A stretch of 64,000 nt of DNA from contig CAVONT010000005.1 of the NCBI GenBank assembly GCA_963697365.1, forward strand, positions 19,276 to 83,275, read 5' to 3'. This DNA is from CAIXZV01 sp963697365. GTDB lineage: Bacteria; Chloroflexota; Limnocylindria; Limnocylindrales; CSP1-4. The position numbers and the translations under genes were made by a program. Numbering within the stretch: position 1 is the first letter of the stretch; each line of letters starts with the position of its first letter. The notes under the pieces are model-generated. The model did no database searches. It was not told the origin of the DNA and worked only from the letters and a program-made list of their open reading frames with translations. Positions 53,859-63,400 of this stretch are shown here, piece after piece.

Positions 53859-55381
53859 TCATGCGCGGCGCGGCCGAGATCGGAGCAGGGCTCGAGCATG
53901 CCCGGCCGTCGCGGCCCATCGAGGCGGGCGAGCGGATCCACGTCCTGGGGGCCCAGGGCGCCGGGGCGTCGGCGGCCGCGCTGCTGGCCGCGTGGGCCGG
54001 CGCGGACGTTGACGGCTGCGACCCCGGGGGACCCTCGCAGTACACGCCGGCGCTCGACTCGGCCGGCATCGCCATCGCGCCAGGCCATGACGCAGCCCAC
54101 GTGACCGGATCCCGCCTGCCCGCGCGGCTGGCCGTGACGAAGGCGCTGACCGCCATCGACCCGGACCATCCCGAGCTTGCCGCGGCGCGCGCAGCGTTGA
54201 TCCCGCTCGAGCCGTGGCAGCAGGTCGTGGCCGACGCGGCGCACGGCCGGCTGCTCCTCGCCGTCGCGGGCACGCACGGCAAGAGCACGACGTCGGGCTG
54301 GCTCGTGCACACCCTCGTGGGCGTCGGGGCGGACCCCGGCGCGTTCGTGGGAGCCCTGCTGCCGGCCGGCATCACCGGGATCGGCGTGGCGGCCACGGCG
54401 CGGCGCGGCACGGGTGACCCATTCGTGGTCGAGGCCGACGAGTACGCCGGCAACTTCGATCCGTACCGTCCCGACGTCATCGTCCTCACCTCGGCCGAGT
54501 GGGACCATCCCGACGTCTTCGCCGACGGCGACGCGGTGATCGCCGCGTTCGAGACCTGGATCCGCCGCGCGCAGGAGAGCCGGACCGACGACGACCTTCC
54601 CGTCGTGCTGGTCGCCAACACCGGCGATGGCGGCGTGGCGTCGCTGGTCGACCGCCTAGGCCGGCCGGACTGGGGCGGGCTGGTCGTGCGCACGGCCGTG
54701 GACCCGGACCACCCGGGCGATGCCGAGATCGAGGGCCACATCACGGCGGCTGATCCGGCCGGCACCACGATGACCGTGACGTTCGGGGACGGGAGCGCCT
54801 ACGAGGTCCGCCTCCCGACGGCCGGCCGCCACAACGCGTCCAACGCCTTGGGCGTGATCGGTGCCTGCTTTGCCGCCGGCTTCGCACCAGAGGTGTCGCT
54901 TCCGGTGGTCGCGACGTTCCCCGGTGTCGGGAGGCGCCTCGAGCGCAAGGGCGAGGTCGCCGGTGTCGTGGTCTACGACGACTACGGCCACCATCCGACG
55001 GCCATCCGCGAGACCCTCGCGGCCGTGCGCCAGCGCGAGCCGGGGCGGCGGGCATGGGCGGTGTACGAGCCGCTCACCTTCCACCGCACGGCGGCCCTGC
55101 TCGACGCGTTCGCCGAGGTTCTGGCCGCCGCCGACGCCGTCGCGATCGCGGACATCTGGGCGGGCCGCGACCCGGACACCACCGTGGCCAGTGCTGCGGG
55201 CCTTGCAGCCGCCGTGGCCCGGCACAACCCGTCGATCGTCGCGGAGGCCCCCGGCTCCGTCGAGGCGACGGCAGCATGGCTTGCGGACCAGGTCGTCCCG
55301 GGCGACGTCGTCCTGGTCATGGGGGGCGGCCGCTCGTACCGGATCGGGGAGCTGCTGCTCGAGCACCTGGGTGCCCGGTGA
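53855..55381 (+). CDS. murC: UDP-N-acetylmuramate-alanine ligase family protein
   Basis: MurC adds L-alanine to UDP-MurNAc in peptidoglycan synthesis. The 508-aa product has the Mur ligase domains: an N-terminal nucleotide fold (RIHVLGAQGAGASAAALLAAW), an ATP-binding middle domain with P-loop AVAGTHGKSTTSGWL near residue 145, VVEADEYAGNFDPYRPDVIVLTSAEWDHPDVF, and a C-terminal domain with VVYDDYGHHPTAIRETLAAVR. The DDYGHHPTAI block separates MurC/Mpl from MurD-F. Mpl (recycling) cannot be excluded; no other mur gene is nearby to decide. Two ATGs (53855, 53861) are possible starts. Confidence 0.85.
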   Translation: MIMRGAAEIGAGLEHARPSRPIEAGERIHVLGAQGAGASAAALLAAWAGADVDGCDPGGPSQYTPALDSAGIAIAPGHDAAHVTGSRLPARLAVTKALTAIDPDHPELAAARAALIPLEPWQQVVADAAHGRLLLAVAGTHGKSTTSGWLVHTLVGVGADPGAFVGALLPAGITGIGVAATARRGTGDPFVVEADEYAGNFDPYRPDVIVLTSAEWDHPDVFADGDAVIAAFETWIRRAQESRTDDDLPVVLVANTGDGGVASLVDRLGRPDWGGLVVRTAVDPDHPGDAEIEGHITAADPAGTTMTVTFGDGSAYEVRLPTAGRHNASNALGVIGACFAAGFAPEVSLPVVATFPGVGRRLERKGEVAGVVVYDDYGHHPTAIRETLAAVRQREPGRRAWAVYEPLTFHRTAALLDAFAEVLAAADAVAIADIWAGRDPDTTVASAAGLAAAVARHNPSIVAEAPGSVEATAAWLADQVVPGDVVLVMGGGRSYRIGELLLEHLGAR

Positions 55382-55764
55382 GCCTCACATACGCGGAGGC
55401 CTTCGACCTGCTGGGACGCCTGGTGGACGCCCGGTCCCGGTACGATGGCGACCTGCTCGTGGAGCAGTTCACCGAGTCCTGCGAGGTGGCGCTCGATCCC
55501 TTCGAGTCTGCCCTGGTAGGGCACAATGCGCTGCGCGCATATCTGAATGACGCGGCCGTGGCCGAACAATGGTTCGACCTCGCGATCGAGCGACACTGGG
55601 TGTCCGGCTCGAGCGTGCTGGCCGCCTGGCACGCCAGCTGGACCAGGGTGGCCGACGAGGCGAAGGTCCGGCAGGCAGGGTTCCTCTCCGCCGAGATGGG
55701 GGAGGACGGGCGCATGACGCGCCTGAAGCTGTGGACGGTGTCCCGCGAGCACCTCGCGGGCTGA
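55378..55764 (+). CDS. NTF2/SnoaL-like small protein
   Basis: A 128-aa protein with the size and pattern of NTF2-like (SnoaL) cone-fold proteins: an N-terminal helix (AEAFDLLGRLVDARSRYDGDLLVEQFTESCEVALDPFE), central alignment ALVGHNALRAYLNDAA and beta strands WHASWTRVADEAKVRQAGFLSAE. Function cannot be assigned. GTG 55378 overlaps the murC stop by 4 bp, so it is in the ftsK-murC transcript; yajQ follows after 12 bp. Confidence 0.65.
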   Translation: MSLTYAEAFDLLGRLVDARSRYDGDLLVEQFTESCEVALDPFESALVGHNALRAYLNDAAVAEQWFDLAIERHWVSGSSVLAAWHASWTRVADEAKVRQAGFLSAEMGEDGRMTRLKLWTVSREHLAG

Positions 55765-55776
55765 CAGGAGGGGTCG

Positions 55777-56268
55777 ATGGCGGGCGAGGTCTCGTTCGAC
55801 GTCGTGTCGGACTTCGATGAGCAGGAGCTTCGCAACGCGTTGGACCAGGTCCGGCGCGAGGTGCAGCAGCGGTACGACTTCAAGGGCGCCCACGTGGACC
55901 TGACCCAGGAGAAGGACCGCATCGTGCTGGTCACCGACAGCGACATGCGGGCGCGTGCGATCCGCGACCTTCTCGAGTCGAAGGCCGTGCGCCGCAACCT
56001 GTCGCTGAAGATCTTCGACTGGGGTGAGGTCCTCCCGGCGGGCGGCAACAAGGTTCGCCAGGAGATCACACTGCGGCGCGGCCTGCCCGACGACCTGGCC
56101 CGCAAGCTCGTGAAGCAGATCCGGGACGAGTTCCCGAAGATCCAGCCGCGCATCCAGGGCGACGCGATCCGTGTCGTCGGCAAGTCCAAGGATGAGCTGC
56201 AGCGGGTGATCGCCTGGCTGCGCGAGCTCGACGAGGTCGTGCCGCTCCAGTTCGAGAACTACCGGTAG
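55777..56268 (+). CDS. yajQ: YajQ family nucleotide-binding protein
   Basis: A 163-aa protein matching YajQ/UPF0234 throughout: SFDVVSDFDEQELRNALDQVRREVQQRYDFKGA, GDAIRVVGKSKDELQRVIAWLR and ending VPLQFENYR. Family members bind nucleic acid or cyclic di-GMP in some species. RBS CAGGAGGGG precedes the ATG. It is followed, with a strong RBS, by a tiny membrane protein gene. Confidence 0.93.
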   Translation: MAGEVSFDVVSDFDEQELRNALDQVRREVQQRYDFKGAHVDLTQEKDRIVLVTDSDMRARAIRDLLESKAVRRNLSLKIFDWGEVLPAGGNKVRQEITLRRGLPDDLARKLVKQIRDEFPKIQPRIQGDAIRVVGKSKDELQRVIAWLRELDEVVPLQFENYR

Positions 56269-56277
56269 GAGGCGACG

Positions 56278-56388
56278 ATGCCCGGCGCAGGCGCGGCCCG
56301 CAAGATCATGATCGTTGTCGCAGTCGTCGTGATCGCGGCGCTGCTGTTCGGCACGATGGCGACAGCGATGATCCCTTCGCCCACCTAG
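56278..56388 (+). CDS. Small membrane protein, 36 aa
   Basis: ATG 56278 has a near-perfect RBS AGGAGG at 56267-56272, 5 bp upstream, overlapping the yajQ stop. The 36-residue product has a short basic start (AGAARK), one hydrophobic helix (IMIVVAVVVIAALLFGTMATAM) and ends PSPT. It is the right shape for a single-pass small protein. No family is known to me. It is probably co-transcribed with yajQ. Confidence 0.6.
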   Translation: MPGAGAARKIMIVVAVVVIAALLFGTMATAMIPSPT

Positions 56389-56471
56389 ACTCAGTACCAG
56401 GCCCAGCGCAACCCCCACCGCAGGCACCGGCCACGGACGGACCGCCGTCCAGGCCGGAGAGGAGGTCGTCG

Positions 56472-58490
56472 ATGCACCCGCAGCAGGACGAGCACGTCGA
56501 GCAGGTCGAGCAGGCCGTTGAACCCGTCGAGCCGGAAGCCGTCGCCGAGCCGGAAGCCGTCGTCGAGCCGGAAGCCGTCGCCGAGCCGGCACCAGTCGCC
56601 GAGCCGGCACCAGTCGCCGAGCCGGAAGCCGTCGTCGATCCGGCACCAGTCGCCGAGCCGGCACCAGTCGCCGAGCCGGCACCAGTCGCCGAGGCGGAGA
56701 TGGCCGATGCCCCGGCCGCAGGGGACGTCGAGCACGGACCCGAGCCTGCTCCCCCCGGCGAAACGGAGCACCACGGCGACCCCCACCACGACGAAGACGA
56801 CGCCGCGGCCCCCCAGGCCGAACCCGCCACCGTGGCCGAGCTGATCGCCGCCACCCTGCGCGCAGCCGGTGTCCGGATGGCCTTCACCGTCCCGGGCGAG
56901 AGCTTCCTGCCCGTCCTCGACGCGCTCGTTGCCGCGGGCATCCGGGTCGTGCCAACCCGCCACGAGGGCGCAGCCGCCTTCGCCGCCGAGGCGTACGGCC
57001 AGCTGACCGGCCGGCCAGCGGCCTGCTTGGGCACGCGCGCGGTCGGCGCGGCCAACCTGGCCATCGGGATCCACACCGCGACCGCTGATTCGACGCCGAT
57101 GTTCGTGCTCGTGGGCGATGTGCGGCGCGGGCTGGCGGGTCGCGAGGCGTTCCAGGAAGTCGACCTCGTCGGGACGGTGGGCGCCTTCGCGAAGTGGGCG
57201 GGGCGGATCGACGACGCCGACTCGGCGGCCGCAACCCTCGAGGCCGCGGTACGCGCGACGGTCGAGGGCCGGCCCGGGCCGGCGTTCCTCGCGCTGCCCG
57301 AGGACGTGCTCGACCTCGCCGTCCCAGAGGGGACACGGGCGCCGGTCGTGCGGCCCCACCCGGAGACGCCGTCGACCTCGGACATCCGCGCGGTGCTGCA
57401 CTTCCTCGCATCGGCGGAGCGCCCGGTCATCCTCGCCGGTGCCGGGGTGCTGCGCGCCCGCTGCTCCAACGATCTCGTCAAGTTCGCGGAGCTGCTCCAC
57501 GTGCCGGTGATCGCCTCGTGGCGGCGTGGAGACGTGATCCCCAACGACCACCCGCTCTACCTGGGCATGACGGGCTTCGGGAGCCCGAGCGTGGTGCGCG
57601 AGCGGCTCGAGGCGGCCGATGCCCTCGTCGTCATCGGCTCGCGCCTCAACGAGCCCACGACCTTCGAGTACCGCGTGCCCGCGATGGGCCAGCGCTGGAT
57701 GCACGTGGACCTCGAGCCGCGCACCGGGCCGGTGGGCTTCGCCGATGCGCCCGAGCGCGGCATCCGGACGGACGCCCGAGCCTTCCTGCGCGCAGCCGTC
57801 GCCCGCCTGAAGGACGGGGTACTGCTTGCCGAGCCGCTGGCGGCACGTGACCGGCACAACGCCGCGGACAAGGCTGCCTGGGAGGCTGCGACCATCGTCG
57901 ACGGTCATGCATGGTCGGGTCCGGGAGTCCACCCGGGACGGATCGTCGCAGACCTCCGGCGGCTCCTGCCGGACGACGCAATTCTCACCACCGATGCCGG
58001 GTCGTTCGCGGGCTGGGCGGCACGTGGCTTCCGCTTCCGCCGACCGGGCACCTTCCTCGGCCCAACGTCCGGGGCCATGGGATACGGCTTCCCCGCCGCC
58101 CTCGCCGCCGCCCTCGTGCACCGCGAGCGGCGCGTCGTCGCCCTGGTGGGGGACGGGGGGTTGGGTATGACCCTCGCGGAGCTCGAGACGGCGGTGCGCG
58201 AGGGCGCCCATGTCGTGACCATCGTGTTCGACAACGAGCGCTACGGGATGATCCGCGGCCACCAGGACCTGATGGGCAGCCCGACGGCGCCTGGCACGGA
58301 CCTTGGACCGGTCGACTTTGCCGCTGCGGCCCGCGCGTGCGGTGCCCGTGGCGTGCACGTGGACACGGACGCGGCGTTCGAGGGGGCACTGCGGACGGCC
58401 CTCGCGGCCTCAGCACCGACGGTCATCCAGGTGAGTCTCGATCGACGCTGGATGAGCGTGGACCAGCCGGCGACGGCAGCGGACGAGTGA
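56472..58490 (+). CDS. TPP-dependent acetolactate synthase-like enzyme with repeat N-terminus
   Basis: The conserved part (residues ~118-660) is a thiamine-diphosphate enzyme of the acetolactate synthase/pyruvate oxidase type. It has VRMAFTVPGESFLPVLDAL, TRHEGAAAFAAEAYG with catalytic-type E165, a central domain (PVILAGAGVL) and the ThDP-binding region GDGGLGMTLAELETAVREGAHVVTIVFDNERYG. No regulatory subunit (ilvN) or ilvC is adjacent, so branched-chain synthesis is not shown. Unusually, the first ~117 residues are acidic and repetitive, about ten copies of a VAEPAP/VAEPEA-like hexapeptide from 18-bp DNA repeats (56523-56696). RBS GAGAGGAGG supports this start. An internal start is not obvious. 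Confidence 0.88.
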   Translation: MHPQQDEHVEQVEQAVEPVEPEAVAEPEAVVEPEAVAEPAPVAEPAPVAEPEAVVDPAPVAEPAPVAEPAPVAEAEMADAPAAGDVEHGPEPAPPGETEHHGDPHHDEDDAAAPQAEPATVAELIAATLRAAGVRMAFTVPGESFLPVLDALVAAGIRVVPTRHEGAAAFAAEAYGQLTGRPAACLGTRAVGAANLAIGIHTATADSTPMFVLVGDVRRGLAGREAFQEVDLVGTVGAFAKWAGRIDDADSAAATLEAAVRATVEGRPGPAFLALPEDVLDLAVPEGTRAPVVRPHPETPSTSDIRAVLHFLASAERPVILAGAGVLRARCSNDLVKFAELLHVPVIASWRRGDVIPNDHPLYLGMTGFGSPSVVRERLEAADALVVIGSRLNEPTTFEYRVPAMGQRWMHVDLEPRTGPVGFADAPERGIRTDARAFLRAAVARLKDGVLLAEPLAARDRHNAADKAAWEAATIVDGHAWSGPGVHPGRIVADLRRLLPDDAILTTDAGSFAGWAARGFRFRRPGTFLGPTSGAMGYGFPAALAAALVHRERRVVALVGDGGLGMTLAELETAVREGAHVVTIVFDNERYGMIRGHQDLMGSPTAPGTDLGPVDFAAAARACGARGVHVDTDAAFEGALRTALAASAPTVIQVSLDRRWMSVDQPATAADE

Positions 58491-58849
58491 GCCGGCCGAC
58501 ACTCCACCTCGTACCTGAGGCGACGTGGGAGGCCCGCGACCCCGCGGCGCCGTACCTGCCGGCCGCGTACGAGCAGGACGGCTTCGTTCACTGCACGGAC
58601 GGCGACGACGAGATGATCGCCGTCGCCAACCGCTTCTACCGGGATGATCCGCGCTCATTCCTCCTGCTCACGCTGGACCTCGAGCTGACCGGCAGCCCGT
58701 GGCGGTTCGACGAGCCCGGCAGCCCGTACCCGCACATCTACGGATCGGTGGACCCGGCGTCCGTGCTGGAGGTCCGCCGCATGGTCCGCGACGGTGACGG
58801 GGCGTTCACGGGGATCGCCGCCCGTCAGGCAGGGTCAGCGCGCCCGTGA
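58487..58849 (+). CDS. DUF952 family protein
   Basis: A 120-aa protein with the DUF952 pattern: LHLVPEATWEA, YEQDGFVHCTDGDDEMIAVANRFY (the GFVHCS/T motif typical of the family), FLLLTLDLELTG and YPHIYGSVDPASV. Family function is unknown; related folds act as ADP-ribosyl cyclase or Tpt1-like enzymes. GTG 58487 overlaps the TPP enzyme by 4 bp, so they are likely made together. Confidence 0.8.
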   Translation: MSRPTLHLVPEATWEARDPAAPYLPAAYEQDGFVHCTDGDDEMIAVANRFYRDDPRSFLLLTLDLELTGSPWRFDEPGSPYPHIYGSVDPASVLEVRRMVRDGDGAFTGIAARQAGSARP

Positions 58850-59013
58850 CGGCGGCCACGGCCGTGTGGATGAGCGTCCAGGTCGGCCCCTGATCCCGCC
58901 CGGACCGCCTGTGAGTCGCCTGTGGTTCAAACTGAGCCGGCCCGCGAGGCGGTCGGACTCGGAAGTGGCCGTTGGCCGTCCGGTCCGTGCGTGCATGCCA
59001 CGAGGTTGAACCG

Positions 59014-59043
59014 CACCTGACTCAGGTGAGCCTGACTCAGGTG
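59014..59043. repeat. Two near-identical short palindromes
   Basis: CCTGACTCAGGTG occurs twice, at 59016-59028 and 59031-59043. The first sits in a 15-bp near-palindrome with 7-bp arms (CACCTGA, C, TCAGGTG). They lie between convergent genes and might be a transcription stop or a protein site. Confidence 0.4.
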
Positions 59044-59076
59044 CGCCAGCGGCCAACCGGGCTCTCGAACCGCCGG

Positions 59077-59340
59077 TCAGCGGGGCGGGGCCACCACGAT
59101 GCCGTCGTAGGCGACGGTCTTGGCCAGCGTTGTGCGGTGCTCGTTGTCCAGAGTGGCGTGGATGCGCCAGCTGCCGTCGGAGACCTGGTCGCAGATCACG
59201 CGCACGCCGTCCGCCTCGCCTGCCACCGTGAACCGCGCAGTGAAGCCGTCGTCGCGATGGTCGATGCCTGCGAGGTCGAGGTCCACGGGGCGGTGCCCGA
59301 GCAGGCGCGCTGCCCAGTCACGGATCACGAGGTCGGCCAT
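59077..59340 (-). CDS. Small protein of unknown function
   Basis: The minus strand from ATG 59340 encodes 87 aa (MADLVIRDWAARLLGH onward, ending VVAPPR) with alternating polar and hydrophobic residues suggesting a small alpha-beta domain. I know no family. A longer reading to 59721 crosses the neighbouring membrane protein gene and is not plausible. It may share a transcript with that gene, 20 bp upstream. Confidence 0.5.
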   Translation of the reverse strand: MADLVIRDWAARLLGHRPVDLDLAGIDHRDDGFTARFTVAGEADGVRVICDQVSDGSWRIHATLDNEHRTTLAKTVAYDGIVVAPPR

Positions 59341-59360
59341 GCCGTGAGCATAGCCGTGGA

Positions 59361-59663
59361 TCAGCCTTCGGGCTCGGGGGGCGTGCCGGACGAGTCGGAT
59401 GCCGTCGGCGCCGCGTTGTCGGCCTTGGCCATCGCCTCCCGCTCGGCCAGCCACTTGCGGCGCGGCTTGTGGGGCGTCTGCCACACCCACTGGTCGTCCT
59501 GTGTCGTCGCGCGCCACCACACGAATAGCAGGAACGCGATGAGACTGAGGACGCCGGCGAGGAGCGGGACGGCGCCGGTACCAGACCCCACGCTGGCGAG
59601 GACCATCCCGAGCACGATTGCCGCCACGCTCGCGGCGAACCAGACGATGACCGGTCTGCTCAC
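59361..59663 (-). CDS. Two-helix membrane protein of unknown function
   Basis: From GTG 59663 on the minus strand, with an AGGAGG RBS 7 bp upstream, 100 aa are encoded. Two hydrophobic helices (VIVWFAASVAAIVLGMVLA and AVPLLAGVLSLIAFLLFVW) are followed by a basic segment (KPRRKWLAE) and an acidic Pro/Ser tail. The RBS decides the start. The pattern resembles small DUF-type membrane proteins common in actinobacteria and chloroflexi, but no family is certain. Confidence 0.65.
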   Translation of the reverse strand: MSRPVIVWFAASVAAIVLGMVLASVGSGTGAVPLLAGVLSLIAFLLFVWWRATTQDDQWVWQTPHKPRRKWLAEREAMAKADNAAPTASDSSGTPPEPEG

Positions 59664-60451
59664 GCGATGCCTCCTGTCCGCCATGAGACGCGCGGGATGG
59701 CCGCTTGTTGCTGTCGGCCACAATTGGCCGCGTCGTCCACGCACGGCGAGGCTACCGCGGCCTGTCGTGGCCCTCTTCCGCGCCTTTCCGCGCACGCATC
59801 CTGATCGGGAGCAGGCCTTTTCGCCCCACGAGTCGGTGATCTGCTTGAACACCTTGCCGGCGTCACGGGTTCGTCTTCAATTGGAGCGTCCGTGCAGCGA
59901 GCTCTGCATGACGGGGTGCACCACCGACCAGTTCGGTCGGCGGGACTCTGGTCGCTACGGGCAGGTCGACGGGGCGTCCTGCCCGGACCCGGTACGGCAG
60001 CCAGCCGCCCATCGTCTGGACCCGCCAAGCCGACGGACCTTGGGAGCCCACAGCGGAGATGATCTTCGGAGTCCTCGCGCAGCCACCTTGCGATCCCGCA
60101 GCTGCGGGGACGTTGGGACACCGAGCGTGTGGCGGAATCGGACGATCGCCGAAGCGCCGTGATCTCGGGAACTCCGTGCACCGCCCGACGCGACCGCGCA
60201 CGGAGGTCCGAGTGGCCTTCGTCCCAGGATCGGCCGCGACCCGCGTGAACGATCAGATGCTTCAATCGTCGATCGGGCGGAAGAGGCGGCGGAAAAGTAG
60301 GGCGCCCAGCGCACGGAGGATCATCTTCGGGACGTTCGGACTGCCCCGCACCGGTCGTGGGCTGGCAGACTGCGTGAGGTCGGGGCCAAGCGGGCGGGTC
60401 ATCGGAGGTTGCACCCAGCCGAGTCCGGCGGGATGAAGGGGAGGGGACGTC
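59664..60451. other. Gene-poor gap of about 790 bp
   Basis: Several open frames cross this stretch on both strands, but none has a convincing start, RBS or recognisable sequence, and they overlap each other. I see no tRNA, IS end or clear promoter. It separates housekeeping sequence from the repeat-protein gene and may mark the edge of an acquired or variable segment. Confidence 0.5.
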
Positions 60452-63400
60452 TTGCTGGGACGGTGGAGTGCGGGCCGGGATCTGGCAGCAGTGAAAGGTT
60501 CTGGCACCTTGCTTGCCGCCCGCCGTCTCGTCGCGGTCGCCGTCCTTGGTGTGGTGATGGCGACGCCTACGTCGACCGCGTTTGCAGACGGGGCTGACAC
60601 ACTGGCGCCGAGCGTCACTGACGTTGCGCTAAGCCGATCCTCGCTTCAGGGCGGCGCGACTGCTGCAATCACGGCATCGGTGAGCGACGCCACGGGAGTC
60701 GGCGTCGGCCGAGGTGAGTCCTGATGGCGGCGTCACTTGGTACCCGATGCTGCCGGCGCAGAGCGGGTATGGCGGCACCAACGTCACGGCAACTGCGACG
60801 CTCAACGCGCCTGTTGCCCAGGTTGCCGCCGGTCGGGACCACACGTGCCTCCTCCTCGCGACTGGCGGGGTCGTGTGCTGGGGATCCAACTACTACGGTC
60901 TAGCTCGGTGACGGTACTCGCCAGAACAGCTCGGTCCCGGTCGAAGTCCGCGGAATCCTCGTCGGCTGTAGCGCTGGCCGCCGGCTACTGGCACACATGC
61001 GCCGTGCTCTCGACTGGCAGTGCCGTGTGCTGGGGCAAGAACGACCAAGGTCAGCTGGGAGACGGCTCCACGATCGATCGCGAGGCTCCGTCACCCGTTG
61101 CCAGCGTCGACTCGGTGACCGAGATCGCAGCGAGCGGGAATCACTCCGCGCGATTCGGTCGGGCGGAAGGGTCACGTGCTGGGGCAGCAACGGGTCCGGG
61201 CAGCTCGGGATCGGGGACTACCCCAAGAGCAGTTCGTGCCTGCCCAGGTGGATGGATTGACAACCGCCGTCGCGATTGCCACGGGCGAGGCGCACACCTG
61301 CGCGCTGATGTCCGGCGGTTCAGTTTCGTGCTGGGGCGCCAATTCGTATGGCCAACTCGGGACTGGCTCCACGCTCATGGCAACCGTACCCGTCGCGACA
61401 ATCGGGGTCACCGCGGCCACAGCGATCACCGCAGGTGTGGACCACACATGTGCTGTCTTGGGCAACGGCACTGTCTCCTGCTGGGGGAGGAACACCTTTG
61501 GCCAACTGGGAGACGGGACGACTGCCGATGCCTGGACGGCCGTAACGGTTTCCGACCTTGTCACCGCCACTAACGTCACCGCGGGGCAGTACCACACCTG
61601 TGCAAGACTCGCCGGAGGGAGCGTGGAGTGCTCGGGGCGACAACTGGATCGGGCAGACCGCCAGTGGCGGGGCACGAACGCCCACTCCCGTTCCTGTTGC
61701 GGGCATCGCAGACGCCGTGACTGTTGATGCGGGGCTTTCTCACACCTGCGCGGTCACTGTTGGTGGCGAAGTCTTGTGCTGGGGTGCCAGCAGGCTGCAC
61801 GAGACCTCCACTCCAGCGCCCGTGAGCGAGGTGACCGATGCCTCCGCCATCGGCGCAGGTTGGTACCACACCTGTGCGGTGCTGGCGGATGGATCCGTCT
61901 CGCGTTGGGGGTCCAACTGGTCCGGGCAGCTCGGAGATGCCACGACAATCAACAGCTCCAATCCGGTCCAGGTGACGGACATCACCACCGCGACCGCGAT
62001 CGCCGCCGGAGGCGACCACACCTGCGCCATCCTGTCCGATGGCAAGGTCGCCTGCTGGGGGCGGAACGACCACGGCCAGCTTGGAGACGGAACCACAGGC
62101 GACCGCTCTTCTCCGGTCGTGGTTCAAGGCCTGCCGACCGCCACCGCTCTCGCTGCCGGCTGGCACCACACTTGCGCCATCGTCGACGGGGGCGGCGTCT
62201 GGTGTTGGGGACGCAACGATGACGGCCAACTAGGGGATGGCACCACGGTCGAGCGGCACAACGCCGTCAGAGTGGTTGGACTCGACGGCGCCACCGCTCT
62301 CGCTGCCGGCCAGCTCCACACTTGTGCGATTGCCGGGGCATCGACCGCTTGTTGGGGCGGCAACCCAGTTGGGCAGCTGGGCAATGGGTTGACACGCAGC
62401 CTCGTTCCTGTTTCCGTCCCCGGCATCACAGACGCCGGCTCCGTCGCCGTGGGGCCCGACTTCACCTGTGTCGCTCGCTCCACCGGGGCAGGATCCTGCT
62501 GGGGTGGCAACGGATCTGGACAGCTCGGAAACGGGACGTACACGGGTAGTTCCGCGCCAGGGAGATCAGCGCGCTGTCCGATGCCACCGCGATCGCCGCA
62601 GGCGGGACCCACGCGTGCGCGCTCCTGGCGTAGCGGCTCGGTCTCCTGTTGGGGTGTCGACGTGTACGGCACATCCGGGAGCACCGTTCCCGCCATCGTG
62701 ACTGGTATCGCAAGTGGCACCGACGTGACCGCAGGCCTCTACCACACCTGTGCGATCCGTTCCGGCGGGGCCGTACTCTGCTGGGGGGACGGCACTCTCG
62801 GACAGGTTGGTGTGGGGCCCTACGGCGTCGCAGGGGTGCGGGGCCTTGTTGGGTCAATGCCTGTCGGCACCAGCACGGTCTGCGTGCGGGCAACTGACGT
62901 GCTCGGGAACCAAGGTAGCGAGTTGGCCTGCGCGAACCTCGAGGTGCTACCAGGTACGGCCTTCACGCTGACCGGCCCGACCGACGGCCCAAGCAACACC
63001 ACATCCTCAGCTTTCACAGTCACGCCGAATGGGCTCTACACGGGCACCATCACAGTCCTGCCGTCGGGTGGCGGGCTATCGGCGCCGATAACGCTCACGT
63101 TCAGCAGTTCCTTTGCACATCGGACATTCACGATCAAGCCGACCGCCCCGGGCCCGGTCACCCTCACACCCGTCAACAGTGGCGGGTTGGTCAACCCGGC
63201 AGGCCTGCAGTACTCGACCGAGCCTGCGGCGCCAACGGGAGTCAAGGCCTCTGCAGGCGATGCGGCGGCGACCGTGTCCTGGGCGACGCCGTTGACGCAC
63301 GGCGGCAGCAGTATCACCGGCTATACCGCAACTTCGACCCCCGGTGGCCGAACGTGCACAACGACGGGGCTGGCATGCGAAGTCACCGGTCTGACGAACG

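Noticed and set aside
56523..56696. Possible CRISPR or minisatellite unrelated to coding
   Set aside because: The 18-bp units are in frame with a strong downstream domain and RBS, so they are coding repeats.
58972..60162. A 396-codon open frame on the plus strand
   Set aside because: It runs antisense through two better-supported minus-strand genes with an RBS, and its product resembles nothing.
59660..60265. A 201-codon open frame on the minus strand in the gene-poor gap
   Set aside because: No RBS, no conserved segment, and it competes with other equally poor frames.
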